A stretch of DNA of 64,000 nucleotides. Origin: Alcaligenaceae bacterium (GTDB lineage: Bacteria > Pseudomonadota > Gammaproteobacteria > Burkholderiales > Burkholderiaceae_B). The stretch spans positions 62,001 to 126,000 of the forward strand of contig JACCER010000005.1 in the NCBI GenBank assembly GCA_013416445.1, written 5' to 3'. The translations under genes and the position numbers were made by a program. Of this stretch, positions 18,677 through 26,966 are shown piece after piece (position 1 is the first letter of the stretch; each line of letters begins with the position of its first letter). The notes beneath the pieces were generated by a model, which saw only the letters and a list, made by a program, of their open reading frames with translations, was not told where the DNA came from and did no database searches.

Positions 18677-19504
18677 TCACTGAGCCTCGTCGAGTTCTGG
18701 CTTCCAACCCAAGGCGATTGAAATGGCTTGGGCTGCAGCCTTGACTCCTTCTTTATTTCTGGGCATGTTCGCACGCATCCGGTCCGAGGGTCCAGCCAGC
18801 GCGCATGCTGCATGCACCTCTCCATTGTGATCTCGTATAGGTGCTGCAATAGCAGTAGCGCCGAGATTAAATTCTTGAATGGATACAGCCACGCCTTCGC
18901 GGACGATTTCATCAAGTCGTTGCATCAGCGTGACTTTGTCCGTGACAGTTTTATCGGTGAATTTAGCCAGACTCATATTCCCCACTAACTCATTACGTCT
19001 TGCGGATGGCATAAAGGCCAGCACCGCTAAGCCGCTGGAGGTGCAGTGCAGGGGACGTAATGCGCCTAGCTCGGCCGTGTAGCAAATGGTTTGCGGACTG
19101 TCGACTTTGTCGATGTACACGACAGAATTACCCGATTTTGGCAAAACACCAAGTACGCTACATTCGCCAGTTTCATCACTCAAGCGCACCAGGAATGGCC
19201 GAGCCAACACCTCAAGCTCTGGACGGCTGGGAAACCACCGCCCACCGAAGAGGCCTCCGGCAGGGATGCGGTAGGTGGCTGCTCTGGGTTGCTCTACCCA
19301 TTGGCGAGCCACAAGCGTACGCAAGAGCGGCAGCAGGCTGCTCTTTGCGATGTTCATACGTGCGCTGAGAGCTGCCAGCGTTGTCGTTTCCCCACTAATT
19401 GCGAGGTACTCAAACACTTCAAGCACGCGGCCAGCGGTGCGATGGGAGTTATTGCCTTGCTTATCCATATTGGAGTCTTGTTTTTTTGGATCTTGCTTTT
19501 CCAT
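18677..19504 (-). CDS. IclR-family regulator of the selenoprotein locus
   Basis: A 275-aa regulator with an N-terminal winged helix (GRVLEVFEYL, then ARMNIAKSSLLPLLRTL) and a C-terminal IclR effector domain (RPLHCTSSGLAVLAF, EGVAVSIQEFNLGATAIAAPI, GEVHAACALAGPSDR). It is the first gene of the leftward sel operon and divergent from the selenoprotein gene, a typical place for a local regulator. The effector is probably a small carboxylate or its derivative, by analogy with the family. Starts at 19504 or 19468 (MDKQGNNS) are both possible. Confidence 0.9.
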   Translation of the reverse strand: MEKQDPKKQDSNMDKQGNNSHRTAGRVLEVFEYLAISGETTTLAALSARMNIAKSSLLPLLRTLVARQWVEQPRAATYRIPAGGLFGGRWFPSRPELEVLARPFLVRLSDETGECSVLGVLPKSGNSVVYIDKVDSPQTICYTAELGALRPLHCTSSGLAVLAFMPSARRNELVGNMSLAKFTDKTVTDKVTLMQRLDEIVREGVAVSIQEFNLGATAIAAPIRDHNGEVHAACALAGPSDRMRANMPRNKEGVKAAAQAISIALGWKPELDEAQ

Positions 19505-19581
19505 GTATGGAAGTGTAGCATCGTTCCTAGTCTAGCACAACGTGCCTCATTACGAACGGCTTGTTCTTTTGAATGAGTTTT

Positions 19582-19597
19582 GTTCGTTAATGCAAGA
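19582..19597 (+). promoter_or_regulatory. Candidate IclR operator in the divergent promoter region
   Basis: GTTCGTTAATGCAAGAA lies between the IclR gene and the selenoprotein gene. A related sequence, GTTCTTTAATAAGAA, lies just upstream of the conserved unknown gene (23751). An ACGAAC (19552)/GTTCGT (19582) inverted pair is also present. Assignment is by position and similarity only. Confidence 0.35.
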
Positions 19598-19655
19598 AAC
19601 CGTTAATCGTTAGACAACTCATCGGCGCGAAGCGCCCATTAGCAAGGAAAATGAC

Positions 19656-20186
19656 ATGACATTAAGAGTTTTAGATCCAAGACTCAGTGCTGAGGGCGAG
19701 GCGCTTCGCCTTGCCCCTGCATTGCAGTCGCTGGAAGGCGCCGTCATTGGCATGATTGATAATGCCAAAATCAACACAGAGCGGTTTTTTGATCATATTG
19801 CAGAAATTCTGAAAAAAGAATACGGCGTACGCGAATTCATCCGTAAGCGCAAGCCTGACGCAACACGGCCAGTGGCACCTGAAATGCTCGCACAAATGAT
19901 GGGCGCTGACGCCATTCTCTCTGCGATTGGTGACTGAGGCAGTTGTTCGTCGTGCAGTCTGCATGACGCTATCGAGGCAGAGCGGCTAGGGATTCCAGCC
20001 GTCGCCATTATGACCGATCGCTTCGTAAGAAGCGCCGAGGTAGTCGCCGAACTCAACGGTCTACCCGGGTATCCGTTTGCCGTCGTCGGGCATCCATTTG
20101 CCAATGACAATGATGTTGACCTACGTCTTAAGGCCGAAATAGCGGTCAAGCGTATCGTTCCGTTATTGACGGGGCGCCCAGCTTGA
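19656..20186 (+). CDS. UGSC-type selenoprotein; in-frame TGA at 19935-19937 read as selenocysteine
   Basis: Read through the TGA, the frame gives 176 aa. The first 93 residues end GADAILSAIGD, then comes U94-G-S-C97-S-S-C100, then an in-frame continuation LHDAIEAERLGIPAVAIM...NGLPGYPFAVVGHPFAN to a TGA at 20184. The UGSC motif and the following HDAIEAERLGIP segment match the UGSC selenoprotein family, known from surveys of selenoproteomes and without an established function. A SECIS hairpin begins 10 nt after the TGA. The start has AAGGAA 7 nt upstream. All of selA, selB and selC lie next door. The U-x-x-C arrangement suggests a thiol/selenol redox centre, possibly serviced by the flavoprotein at 14412. 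A normal gene caller would stop at 19937. Confidence 0.93.
19948..19968 (+). promoter_or_regulatory. Bacterial SECIS hairpin
   Basis: CGTCGTGCA pairs with TGCATGACG (9 bp, one G-T pair) around the loop GTC, starting 10 nt after the TGA, so the loop lies 20-22 nt downstream. The apical TGCAGTCTGCA is almost the TGCAGGTCTGCA apex of the E. coli fdhF SECIS as I recall it, at nearly the same distance. It is the binding site for the SelB C-terminal domain. Confidence 0.88.
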
Positions 20187-20190
20187 GTAC

Positions 20191-20226
20191 CCCCTCGCTA
20201 CGTTACTTAGCTTCCGAGGCGAGGGG
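20191..20226 (+). other. GC-rich hairpin between the selenoprotein gene and tctC
   Basis: CCCCTCGC (20191-20198) pairs perfectly with GCGAGGGG (20219-20226), 5 nt after the selenoprotein stop. No T-run follows, so it is not a classic intrinsic terminator. It may stabilise the 3' end of the upstream message or attenuate transcription into tctC. Confidence 0.55.
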
Positions 20227-20344
20227 CTCTCACTCAACATCAATTTCCGCTTTATCCCAATACCTACTCTCTTTTCTGATACTACGCCCCTGCACAGCGC
20301 ATGCCGTGGCATTTCATCGACAACGGGTCTGGAGACAATTACTC

Positions 20345-21331
20345 ATGAATCACCTTTTAAAACTCAAGGTAGCCACTTTGGTTGCCGCGTCAATTGGATT
20401 TTTTCTATTTGGGCATGCCGCATGGAGCCAGGGCTACCCAACTAAAGCTGTTCATATAGTTGTGCCGTTCGCGGCCGGTGGCGGCTCTGACATCCTTGCA
20501 CGAACAGTAGCTCAGAAACTGAGTGGTGCTCTGGGGCAATCTGTGGTTGTCGAAAACAAATCGGGCGCAGGTGGAAATTTAGGTACCGATTTTGTTGCAA
20601 AAGCCGCACCAGATGGATACACCATTGTGATGGGTGTCTCAGGACCGATAGCTGTGAATCCTAGCTTGTTTGGAAACTTACCATTTGATCCGATACGTGA
20701 TTTTGCCCCCATCACACAAGCTGTAGCTGTAACCAATATGTTGGTGGTTCGAAGCGATATGCCAGTCAATAATTTACGCGAGCTTATTGAGTACGGCAAG
20801 CAAAACCCAGGAAAGCTATCTGCTGGAACGGGAGGCGTAGGTACTACCGGTCACATGGCCTCTGAATTATTCAAGTCTTCAGCCAAGATAGATATGATAG
20901 TGGTGCCATATAGGGGTGCTGCTCCAGCAGTCGTCGATGTATTGGGTGGGCAGGTATCCATGGTCTTCGAAGGCATAGCTTCAACATTGCCCTATGTTCG
21001 CTCTGGCAAGCTCAAAGCAATTGCCGTAACAACATCTGCACGCTCAAGCTTGATGCCCGATGTTCCAACAATGGCAGAGTCGGGCTTGCCTGGATATGAA
21101 GCAAGCAATTGGTATGGATTTTTGGCTCCAGCACAAACACCAAAACCAATTGTGGAACGACTTCATAAAGAGATTGCGAAAATTCTTTCTGAACCAGAAA
21201 CGAAAGAAAAACTAGCAACGCTCGGAGCCGAGGTTATTGCCAATACGCCAGAGGAGTTCTCCCAAAATATCAAAGCAGATATAGAAACGTGGCGGCAAGT
21301 AGTGGCCAAAACTGGCGCAAAATCGGAGTAA
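20345..21331 (+). CDS. Bug/TctC-family periplasmic solute receptor (selenoprotein locus)
   Basis: A 328-aa binding protein with a signal peptide (NHLLKLKVATLVAASIGFFLF, then AAWSQG), the mature start YPTKAVHIVVPFAAGGGSDI, and the VVENKSGAGGNLG and PDGYTIVMG motifs of the tripartite tricarboxylate receptor family. The ATG at 20345, with GGAGA 9 nt upstream, is used because the signal peptide starts there. No TctA/TctB membrane genes are near, which is common for Bug receptors. Its stop overlaps the CoA-transferase start (TAATG), suggesting that the bound carboxylate is activated to a CoA ester. Confidence 0.93.
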   Translation: MNHLLKLKVATLVAASIGFFLFGHAAWSQGYPTKAVHIVVPFAAGGGSDILARTVAQKLSGALGQSVVVENKSGAGGNLGTDFVAKAAPDGYTIVMGVSGPIAVNPSLFGNLPFDPIRDFAPITQAVAVTNMLVVRSDMPVNNLRELIEYGKQNPGKLSAGTGGVGTTGHMASELFKSSAKIDMIVVPYRGAAPAVVDVLGGQVSMVFEGIASTLPYVRSGKLKAIAVTTSARSSLMPDVPTMAESGLPGYEASNWYGFLAPAQTPKPIVERLHKEIAKILSEPETKEKLATLGAEVIANTPEEFSQNIKADIETWRQVVAKTGAKSE

Positions 21332-22491
21332 TGACAATGCTTCCATTAACAGGATATCGTATTCTGGACCTCACCTCAGTGATCTTTGGACCGCTTGCAA
21401 GCCAAGTCATGGCTGACTACGGTGCTGATGTCATTAAAATAGAATCTCCGGACGGCGACGTTATGCGTGGAACCGGCCCGACGACCGAGAATGGTATGGG
21501 CGCTGTTTTTCTCGGTGTGAACCGAGGAAAACGCAGCATCATTATTGACCTAAAGTCATCAGCAGGCCGCGAGGCTCTGCTTAACCTGGTGAGCACCGCA
21601 GACGTACTGATGCATACCATAAGACCACAAAAGCTGGCTGCCATCGGGCTCGACGAACAATTATTGCGACAGCACAACCCCAAGCTAGTGTTCGCCAGCC
21701 TGGTGGGCTTTGGCGAAAACGGGCCGTATAGCGGCATGCCGGCATATGACGACATTATTCAAGGGAAATCAGGAAACGTCGATCTCATGCAGCGGCAAAC
21801 CGGAACACCTCAATACTTTCCGTCAATTGTTGCGGACAAAACCTCTGGGCTAATTGCTGTAAGTGCCATTTTGGCAGCCTTACTTGCGCGCGAGCGTACG
21901 GGCAAGGGCAGTCATGTCGAAATTCCTATGTTTGAATCGATGGTTGCATTCAATCTCGTCGAGCATTTATATGGCCGACACTTTGATCCAGCGCAGGGGG
22001 CAGCAGGCTATTCGCGGGTACTCAATCCATGGAGGCGCCCTTTTCGTACAACAGACGGGTTTATCTGCGCACTGCCATACACGGAGGCGCACTGGCGCCG
22101 TTTCTTTGAGGAGACCGACGTGCCCGACCTGATCAAAGACCCGCGTTTCAACAGCCACAGTGCTCGCACACACCATGCTGAGGCGCTTTATGCGGTTGTA
22201 GGGAAGAGCATGGCGACGCGCAGCACGGACGAGTGGCTGAAGTTCTTCAAAGATATCGACGTAGCAGCATCACGCATTACCAGCATGGAAGATCTACAGA
22301 AAGACGAACATTTGCTAGCAACCGAGTTTTTTCAAACTATACATGACGAAGCAATGGGAAAGCTGGTTTTCCCTGGTGTGCCCGTTCGGTTCGACGGTGT
22401 GCGCCCCGCAGTGGGGATGGCGCCGCGTTTAGGCGAACACACGGCGGAAGTCCTGGCAGAAATTAAACAAGGTAACTCACGAAGACAGTAG
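21331..22491 (+). CDS. Family III (CaiB/BaiF) CoA-transferase
   Basis: A 386-aa enzyme of the formyl-CoA transferase/CaiB class. The N-terminus PLTGYRILDLTSVIFGPLAS, the GADVIKIE strand, VNRGKRSIIIDLKS and the SLVGFGENGPYSGMPAYDDIIQ segment are typical. It transfers CoA between carboxylic acids; substrates are not predictable here. Translation is coupled to the upstream tctC through TAATG. It ends facing the conserved unknown gene on the other strand. Codon use is less GC-biased than in the second CoA-transferase at 41433. Confidence 0.92.
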   Translation: MTMLPLTGYRILDLTSVIFGPLASQVMADYGADVIKIESPDGDVMRGTGPTTENGMGAVFLGVNRGKRSIIIDLKSSAGREALLNLVSTADVLMHTIRPQKLAAIGLDEQLLRQHNPKLVFASLVGFGENGPYSGMPAYDDIIQGKSGNVDLMQRQTGTPQYFPSIVADKTSGLIAVSAILAALLARERTGKGSHVEIPMFESMVAFNLVEHLYGRHFDPAQGAAGYSRVLNPWRRPFRTTDGFICALPYTEAHWRRFFEETDVPDLIKDPRFNSHSARTHHAEALYAVVGKSMATRSTDEWLKFFKDIDVAASRITSMEDLQKDEHLLATEFFQTIHDEAMGKLVFPGVPVRFDGVRPAVGMAPRLGEHTAEVLAEIKQGNSRRQ

Positions 22492-22508
22492 ACGGCATGG
22501 CTCTCGCA

Positions 22509-22634
22509 TTACTGCAGGCCACATTGCAGTTGTCTACTCTGCCAGAGCGGCTCAAAGCCAATGTCTTTGCGCCGATGAGTGTGTGGCCTTCCAAGCTTGG
22601 GAGCAACAGCAGTACCCGATGCAGTTGCCATCAT
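22509..22634 (-). CDS. Possible 41-aa protein downstream of the UGSC-associated gene
   Basis: A short frame, MMATASGTAVAPKLGRPH..., begins 4 bp after the stop of the gene at 22639 and could be translationally coupled. It ends near the convergent CoA-transferase stop. I do not recognise it. It may be the remaining 5' end of a lost gene or simply chance coding. Confidence 0.2.
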   Translation of the reverse strand: MMATASGTAVAPKLGRPHTHRRKDIGFEPLWQSRQLQCGLQ

Positions 22635-22638
22635 GCTG

Positions 22639-23709
22639 TCATGTTGCTTTCCTTGCTTCGGCGCTGTCTTGACTTATGGGTTTGGTAATTGCCAATGATT
22701 TCTTACCATACCAAGGCGGGCAAATTGCACCAAAGCCGCCCGCTGGCCCACCCGCAGCAACAATAAGCAAGTCGTCTGGGGAGCGAAAAGCTCGGTAGAT
22801 TTGCTCTTCGTCCTTCAATCCGGCTACTGCCGCCTTGCCTACCGAGCGCCATTCCTTTCTGGCGACTTGCGCAATCTCGAATGTGTATTCGCGAATATCT
22901 TGCTTGGTCCAACCAGCCGCTGCAAATATCTGGCGGTGCTGTTTAGGGATGACCATCATATAGTTTCCCGCCCAGATTGAGTACGTCAGCATATTGGTTC
23001 GGATGGCGGACCCATAAGTATCCAAGATAGCCTTGGGATCGTGAGTCCACTCGTTCATGATCTGGTGAGAAGATACGACCGACATGACTGTGACCGCTGA
23101 CGTTCCAACCGGAAGCCCACGCTCAACAGACAACGGAATCCATGGGCTGTCTTCTTCATCCTCTGCGACACAGAATGTGAACTTCCCTGGATGACCCAGA
23201 GTGGCACGATCTAATTGGCCTGGGTATCCGCCGATCACATTCAAAATGAATAGACGCATAGTGCGCCCTATTGTGGCGTTTGCGCGACTTGCGTTAGCAA
23301 AAGCGTTATGGGTCGAGTTCATTCCTAGAGCTGTACGCACGGGACCATTCACCACAATCATCGGGCCAGCCCCTGCAGTGCTAGCCGTGTTGCCATGCAA
23401 CCCAAACAGGGGCTCGCACATTGCTTTGATTGCCGCAATAACGACAGGCATGTACTCGGGCAAACAACCTGCCATCACCGCTGCAATAGCTACTTTCTCG
23501 GCTGTAATGCGGCGCCGACGCACTGGCTCGACTCCGACCAGGTCCGAAGGACTTAGCCCTGCGGCCTCCAAAAACCGTAGTGTCGCAGCCTCAGTCGGCG
23601 GGATGATGGGAAGACCATCTGTCCAGCCATTTTTCTGAAAAAGCTCATTAGCATCCAGGGCGTCTTCTGCCTCCAAAATGGGGCTGGCTAGTGCGGTGGT
23701 GACCGTCAT
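22639..23709 (-). CDS. Conserved protein of unknown function associated with the UGSC selenoprotein
   Basis: A 356-aa soluble-looking protein with a strong ribosome binding site (AAAGGAG 9 nt before the ATG). Conspicuous segments are NGWTDGLPIIPPTEAATLRF near residue 27, VRRRRITAEKVAIAAVMAGC, NGPVRTALGMNSTHNAF and, near the C-terminus, IVAAGGPAGGFGAICPPW. I have the impression that proteins starting in this way accompany UGSC genes in other bacteria, but I cannot confirm it here, and I assign no activity. Placement suggests a partner of the selenoprotein or an enzyme of the same pathway. Its own upstream region carries a sequence similar to the candidate IclR site. Confidence 0.8.
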   Translation of the reverse strand: MTVTTALASPILEAEDALDANELFQKNGWTDGLPIIPPTEAATLRFLEAAGLSPSDLVGVEPVRRRRITAEKVAIAAVMAGCLPEYMPVVIAAIKAMCEPLFGLHGNTASTAGAGPMIVVNGPVRTALGMNSTHNAFANASRANATIGRTMRLFILNVIGGYPGQLDRATLGHPGKFTFCVAEDEEDSPWIPLSVERGLPVGTSAVTVMSVVSSHQIMNEWTHDPKAILDTYGSAIRTNMLTYSIWAGNYMMVIPKQHRQIFAAAGWTKQDIREYTFEIAQVARKEWRSVGKAAVAGLKDEEQIYRAFRSPDDLLIVAAGGPAGGFGAICPPWYGKKSLAITKPISQDSAEARKAT

Positions 23710-23755
23710 CTTTTATGCTCCTTTCAATGCCGTTCTTGATTACGAATATCGTTCT

Positions 23756-24100
<345 letters not shown>

Positions 24101-24211
24101 TCCGTTAACGACAAGATGCGTTGCCGTTAACCTTTAGGCAAATTTGAGCAGCAACGGATTTTGAAGTGCATGGATAATATACAAATACCTTTTTCAATCA
24201 AATTATCCGAT

Positions 24212-24622
24212 TTATTGCTGACAACTGACTTTGACGTTAAAACAAAATCCGTTTTTCACCACAAACCTGACGGAAACTCCATATGCAAAATCTTCACGGG
24301 CCTGTACGCGGCGCTCAATCTCCGTAAGAAACAAACGGGACGCTATCAACTGATCCCGCTCTGGGTTCAACGGCGATAGCCTAGTGGCTATCAAATCAGC
24401 ATTAATAAACTGTTCGCAACCGGCAACCTCTGGCAAGTAATCCAACGCAAACATAGTTTTCCCCGCCTCATTTGGACCCGCAATGATCCAGCATAAAGGC
24501 TGTGGGTCTATGCCCCCTCTTTCAGCATCATGCAAACTGTTTCCCCCAAACACTAGCGCAATATTCATACTGCGAGAAATGGCATTTTGAGCCACTGTAC
24601 CTTTCCTTATTAGTGCTATCAC
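24212..24622 (-). pseudogene. Degenerate second copy of the zeta-like ATPase gene
   Basis: The 136-aa frame repeats the N-terminal half of the gene at 25056 almost word for word ([25 protein letters not shown]) but stops matching after AREDFAY. The P-loop has changed from GPNGAGKTT to GPNEAGKTM, and the C-terminal half is missing. The duplicated DNA spans about 24298-24682 against 25420-25807, including non-coding sequence upstream of the gene. It is best read as a decayed duplicate. Confidence 0.8.
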
Positions 24623-24744
24623 ACCGATCTACTTTATTTGCATCTAAACAAACCAATCACAAATGCAGGCAGAGGCAGAAAAAAAGTAAGGTATTGATTT
24701 CAGGAATAAAAATAGACGCTCATGGGCGTCTACGGACAGGTCAC

Positions 24745-24759
24745 TGGCGTCTCCTGCAG
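24745..24759. repeat. att-like 15-bp direct repeat of the tRNA-Arg 3' end
   Basis: TGGCGTCTCCTGCAG here is identical to 26967-26981, the 3' end of tRNA-Arg(CCT) including CCA. The integrase remnant lies between the two copies, as expected for attL/attR of a tRNA-targeted element of about 2.2 kb. Confidence 0.65.
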
Positions 24760-24846
24760 ACGCCTAACTACAGCCTACAAGTCGCCTGCAACAACGATCT
24801 AGCAAACGAAACATCGATAAGTACCGTCACAAATATCGTCAATAAA

Positions 24847-25059
24847 TTAGTGCTGGCCTTGAGTATTGTTTTCTACGGTCTTTGATGTTACCAATGCTTT
24901 AGACTGCTCTGTGGGCGGATTGGACCCGATGTAGAAAGGCTTACCATCTTTCCACACCACTGCGTATTGCCCCAGACGACGCTTGCGATCAAGGGCCTTG
25001 GTAACAGATTTCTGCAGGCTTTCAAGCACCTTGCGGTCTTCTTCATTATAAAGAGTCAT
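24847..25059 (-). CDS. Small protein coupled to the zeta-like ATPase
   Basis: A 70-aa polar protein ([21 protein letters not shown], then [15 protein letters not shown]) with a likely helical N-terminal half. Its ATG overlaps the stop of the zeta-like gene by 4 bp, so it is translated with it. I do not recognise the family. Position makes it a candidate antitoxin or accessory partner, but zeta antitoxins usually precede the toxin, so this is only an inference. Confidence 0.6.
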   Translation of the reverse strand: MTLYNEEDRKVLESLQKSVTKALDRKRRLGQYAVVWKDGKPFYIGSNPPTEQSKALVTSKTVENNTQGQH

Positions 25060-25694
25060 AAATCTGCCTTATTGCGTAAATGCTGATAGATAGATGTGTC
25101 TAGCACGTCAACGCTGTCACCACTTTGTACAAACACCGCAACTGGCGTGCCACCACTATTCAGATAACACCTAGTTCGATGCGCTTTATGAGCATAACAC
25201 TGAAATAAGTTGTGCAGACTACGGCCAAAACGGCGGTCAATGGCAGCAGCCGGAATATTATGGCCACCATGGGCCACCCTTTCCGCCACCCGCACATGGG
25301 ACATCTCTACGCTGGGCAACGCTAAGTAGATCAGTTCCACACGCCACCCCTCACGTTTTAGACGATCCACTAGCCGTAAATAGCCACGTCCCGACAGAGT
25401 TGTTTCGAATGCGAAACTCTCGCGAGCCTGTACGCAACGCTTGATCTCTGCAAGAAACAAACGGGACGCTACCAGCTGATCCCGCTCTGGGTTCAACGGG
25501 GACAGCCCAGCAGCGATCAAATCAGCATTAATAAACTGTTCGCAACCCGCAACCTCTGGCAGGTAATCCAACGCAAACGTAGTTTTTCCCGCCCCATTTG
25601 GACCCGCAATAATCCAGCATAAAGGCTGTGGATCTATGCTCCCTCTTTCAGCATCATGCAAACCATTTCCTCCAAACACGAGCGCAGTATTCAC
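25056..25694 (-). CDS. Zeta-toxin-family P-loop ATPase/kinase
   Basis: A 212-aa protein with Walker [10 protein letters not shown] near residue 33, the [16 protein letters not shown] segment, the [11 protein letters not shown] motif (substrate-side Glu/Thr) and [21 protein letters not shown], which carries the arginines conserved in zeta-like kinases. Zeta toxins phosphorylate UDP-N-acetylglucosamine; chromosomal homologues like this one are often untested. The start is GTG at 25694, preceded by a stop in frame. It sits inside the att-bounded remnant, with a coupled small gene downstream and a broken duplicate beyond the att-like repeat. Confidence 0.8.
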   Translation of the reverse strand: MNTALVFGGNGLHDAERGSIDPQPLCWIIAGPNGAGKTTFALDYLPEVAGCEQFINADLIAAGLSPLNPERDQLVASRLFLAEIKRCVQARESFAFETTLSGRGYLRLVDRLKREGWRVELIYLALPSVEMSHVRVAERVAHGGHNIPAAAIDRRFGRSLHNLFQCYAHKAHRTRCYLNSGGTPVAVFVQSGDSVDVLDTSIYQHLRNKADL

Positions 25695-25945
25695 ACTGCG
25701 AAAAATAGTATTTTAGGCCGCTGTACCTTTCTTAATTAGTGCTATCACACCGATCCACTTTATTTGTATCTAAACGAACCAATCACAAATACGCATAGAG
25801 GCAGCAGACAACGTGGGGCGCGTAGGGAACAAACAATCACAAGTAAGGTCGCCAGTTGGATTTGTTTTGCATGGAAAATAATTTATTGACAGATGCCTAC
25901 GAAGAACCGCTCTGCACCACCGGCGTGGCGCAGAGCACTGACCAA

Positions 25946-26171
25946 CTAATTACTCAAATGCCTGTCCTGTTGGGCCAAAAGCTTTTCGTACTCAACCAAC
26001 GCACGTCGAATTTTTGTCAGTGCAGCATTGCACTGTCGATACATTTGATACTCGGGCTCCACCCGCTGAATTGCCTCTAGCTCCCAGGGTTTGCAGACCG
26101 AAACGTGCGTGCCGGGTACCGCCGTACCGATCAATTAGATTGATGAACGTGCCAAGCTCTGCTTTATCCAT
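25946..26171 (-). pseudogene. Possible frameshifted small gene
   Basis: One frame from the ATG at 26171 reads MDKAELGTFINLIDRYGG and on through RHARFGLQ. Near 26080-26095 the reading seems to continue in another frame as KPWELEAIQRVEPEYQMYRQ followed by a charged, coiled-coil-like tail ending at 25946. Joined, they would make a protein of about 75 aa. The family is not recognised. The flanking 25695-25945 shows no other gene apart from the duplicated DNA up to 25807. Confidence 0.3.
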
Positions 26172-26237
26172 GTGGCGGTGGTGCTATACGGGTGGTTTTG
26201 TCTTCAAGAAATCACTCAAGCCCGTAGCGACATTTAC

Positions 26238-26802
26238 CTAGGCACGGCAAGACACGACAGCATACATACACATTTTAGTCACATACGAAAGCGCCTTATA
26301 GCAACTCTCTCCCAAGCCCTTGTCCTCCATCTTGCAGATAGTGTTCAAAATATCCATAGACGTAAGCTCAGCTATCGGCTTACTGCCGATCTCAGGATTC
26401 ACGTGTGTATTAACTAGGCTTTCTACCCGTTCAGCATGAACATGCTGACCAGCCAGATCTTTTTGTTTCAAGTCATTCAGTAGCGATCGCTGAAAAAATG
26501 GTTTCCCTAGACAGCTTCGCGGCCTGTGCCTGAGCCTTTCTCTCACCCATCGGGTCTATACCCTCGGCTAACAACTCTTGAGCCGCCAGGTGCTTTATAC
26601 GCGCCTGCGCCAAGCTTAATTTCCGGCTCCCTGCACCATATACGCCATAAGCAATAGCTTTACGCTTGCCGTCGTGGCGATAATCCCACCGCCAGTACTT
26701 GCCTGACGCTTTTATCTCCAGATATAACCCGGTGCCATCACGCAAAGCGTAAGGTTTTGCGGCTGGTTTAGCTTGTCTAATTTGCGTGTCGGTAAGGGCC
26801 AT
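26238..26802 (-). pseudogene. Broken P4-type (tyrosine recombinase) integrase
   Basis: The first frame (26802 to about 26473) gives the DUF4102 N-terminal arm-binding domain: ALTDTQIRQAKPAAKPYALRD, then GLYLEIKASGKYWRWDYR. After a frameshift the second frame continues with the core-binding domain: HVNPEIGSKPIAELTSMDIL, then KALSYVTKMCMYAV. It then stops. The catalytic domain (R..HxxR..Y) is missing, so the enzyme is inactive. It begins about 165 bp from tRNA-Arg(CCT), the usual place for such integrases. Confidence 0.88.
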
Positions 26803-26966
26803 GACGGTACTTTTTTAGTGATGGTGAAATGTACCGTCAAAAGTACCGTCCAATGGCGGTAGTTATCAATGGATACCGCCATACTACCGTAGACAACAAA
26901 AAGCCCGCTACACCAGTAAAAATGCGGGCCTATAGACAATATAACAGACGTTGGGAAATTAAGTCG

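Noticed and set aside
22600-22660. Readthrough of the TGA ending the conserved unknown gene as selenocysteine, giving a Cys-rich tail (QHDGNCIGYCCCS).
   Set aside because: Only a weak 4-bp hairpin follows the TGA, the tail ends after about 27 codons, and the main protein looks complete. Homologue comparison could reopen it.
22497-22688. A 63-aa plus-strand frame after the CoA-transferase.
   Set aside because: It runs antisense into the end of a good gene and shows no protein-like conservation.
26238-26802. A functional phage integrase.
   Set aside because: A frameshift splits it and the catalytic domain with the HxxR and Tyr residues is absent.
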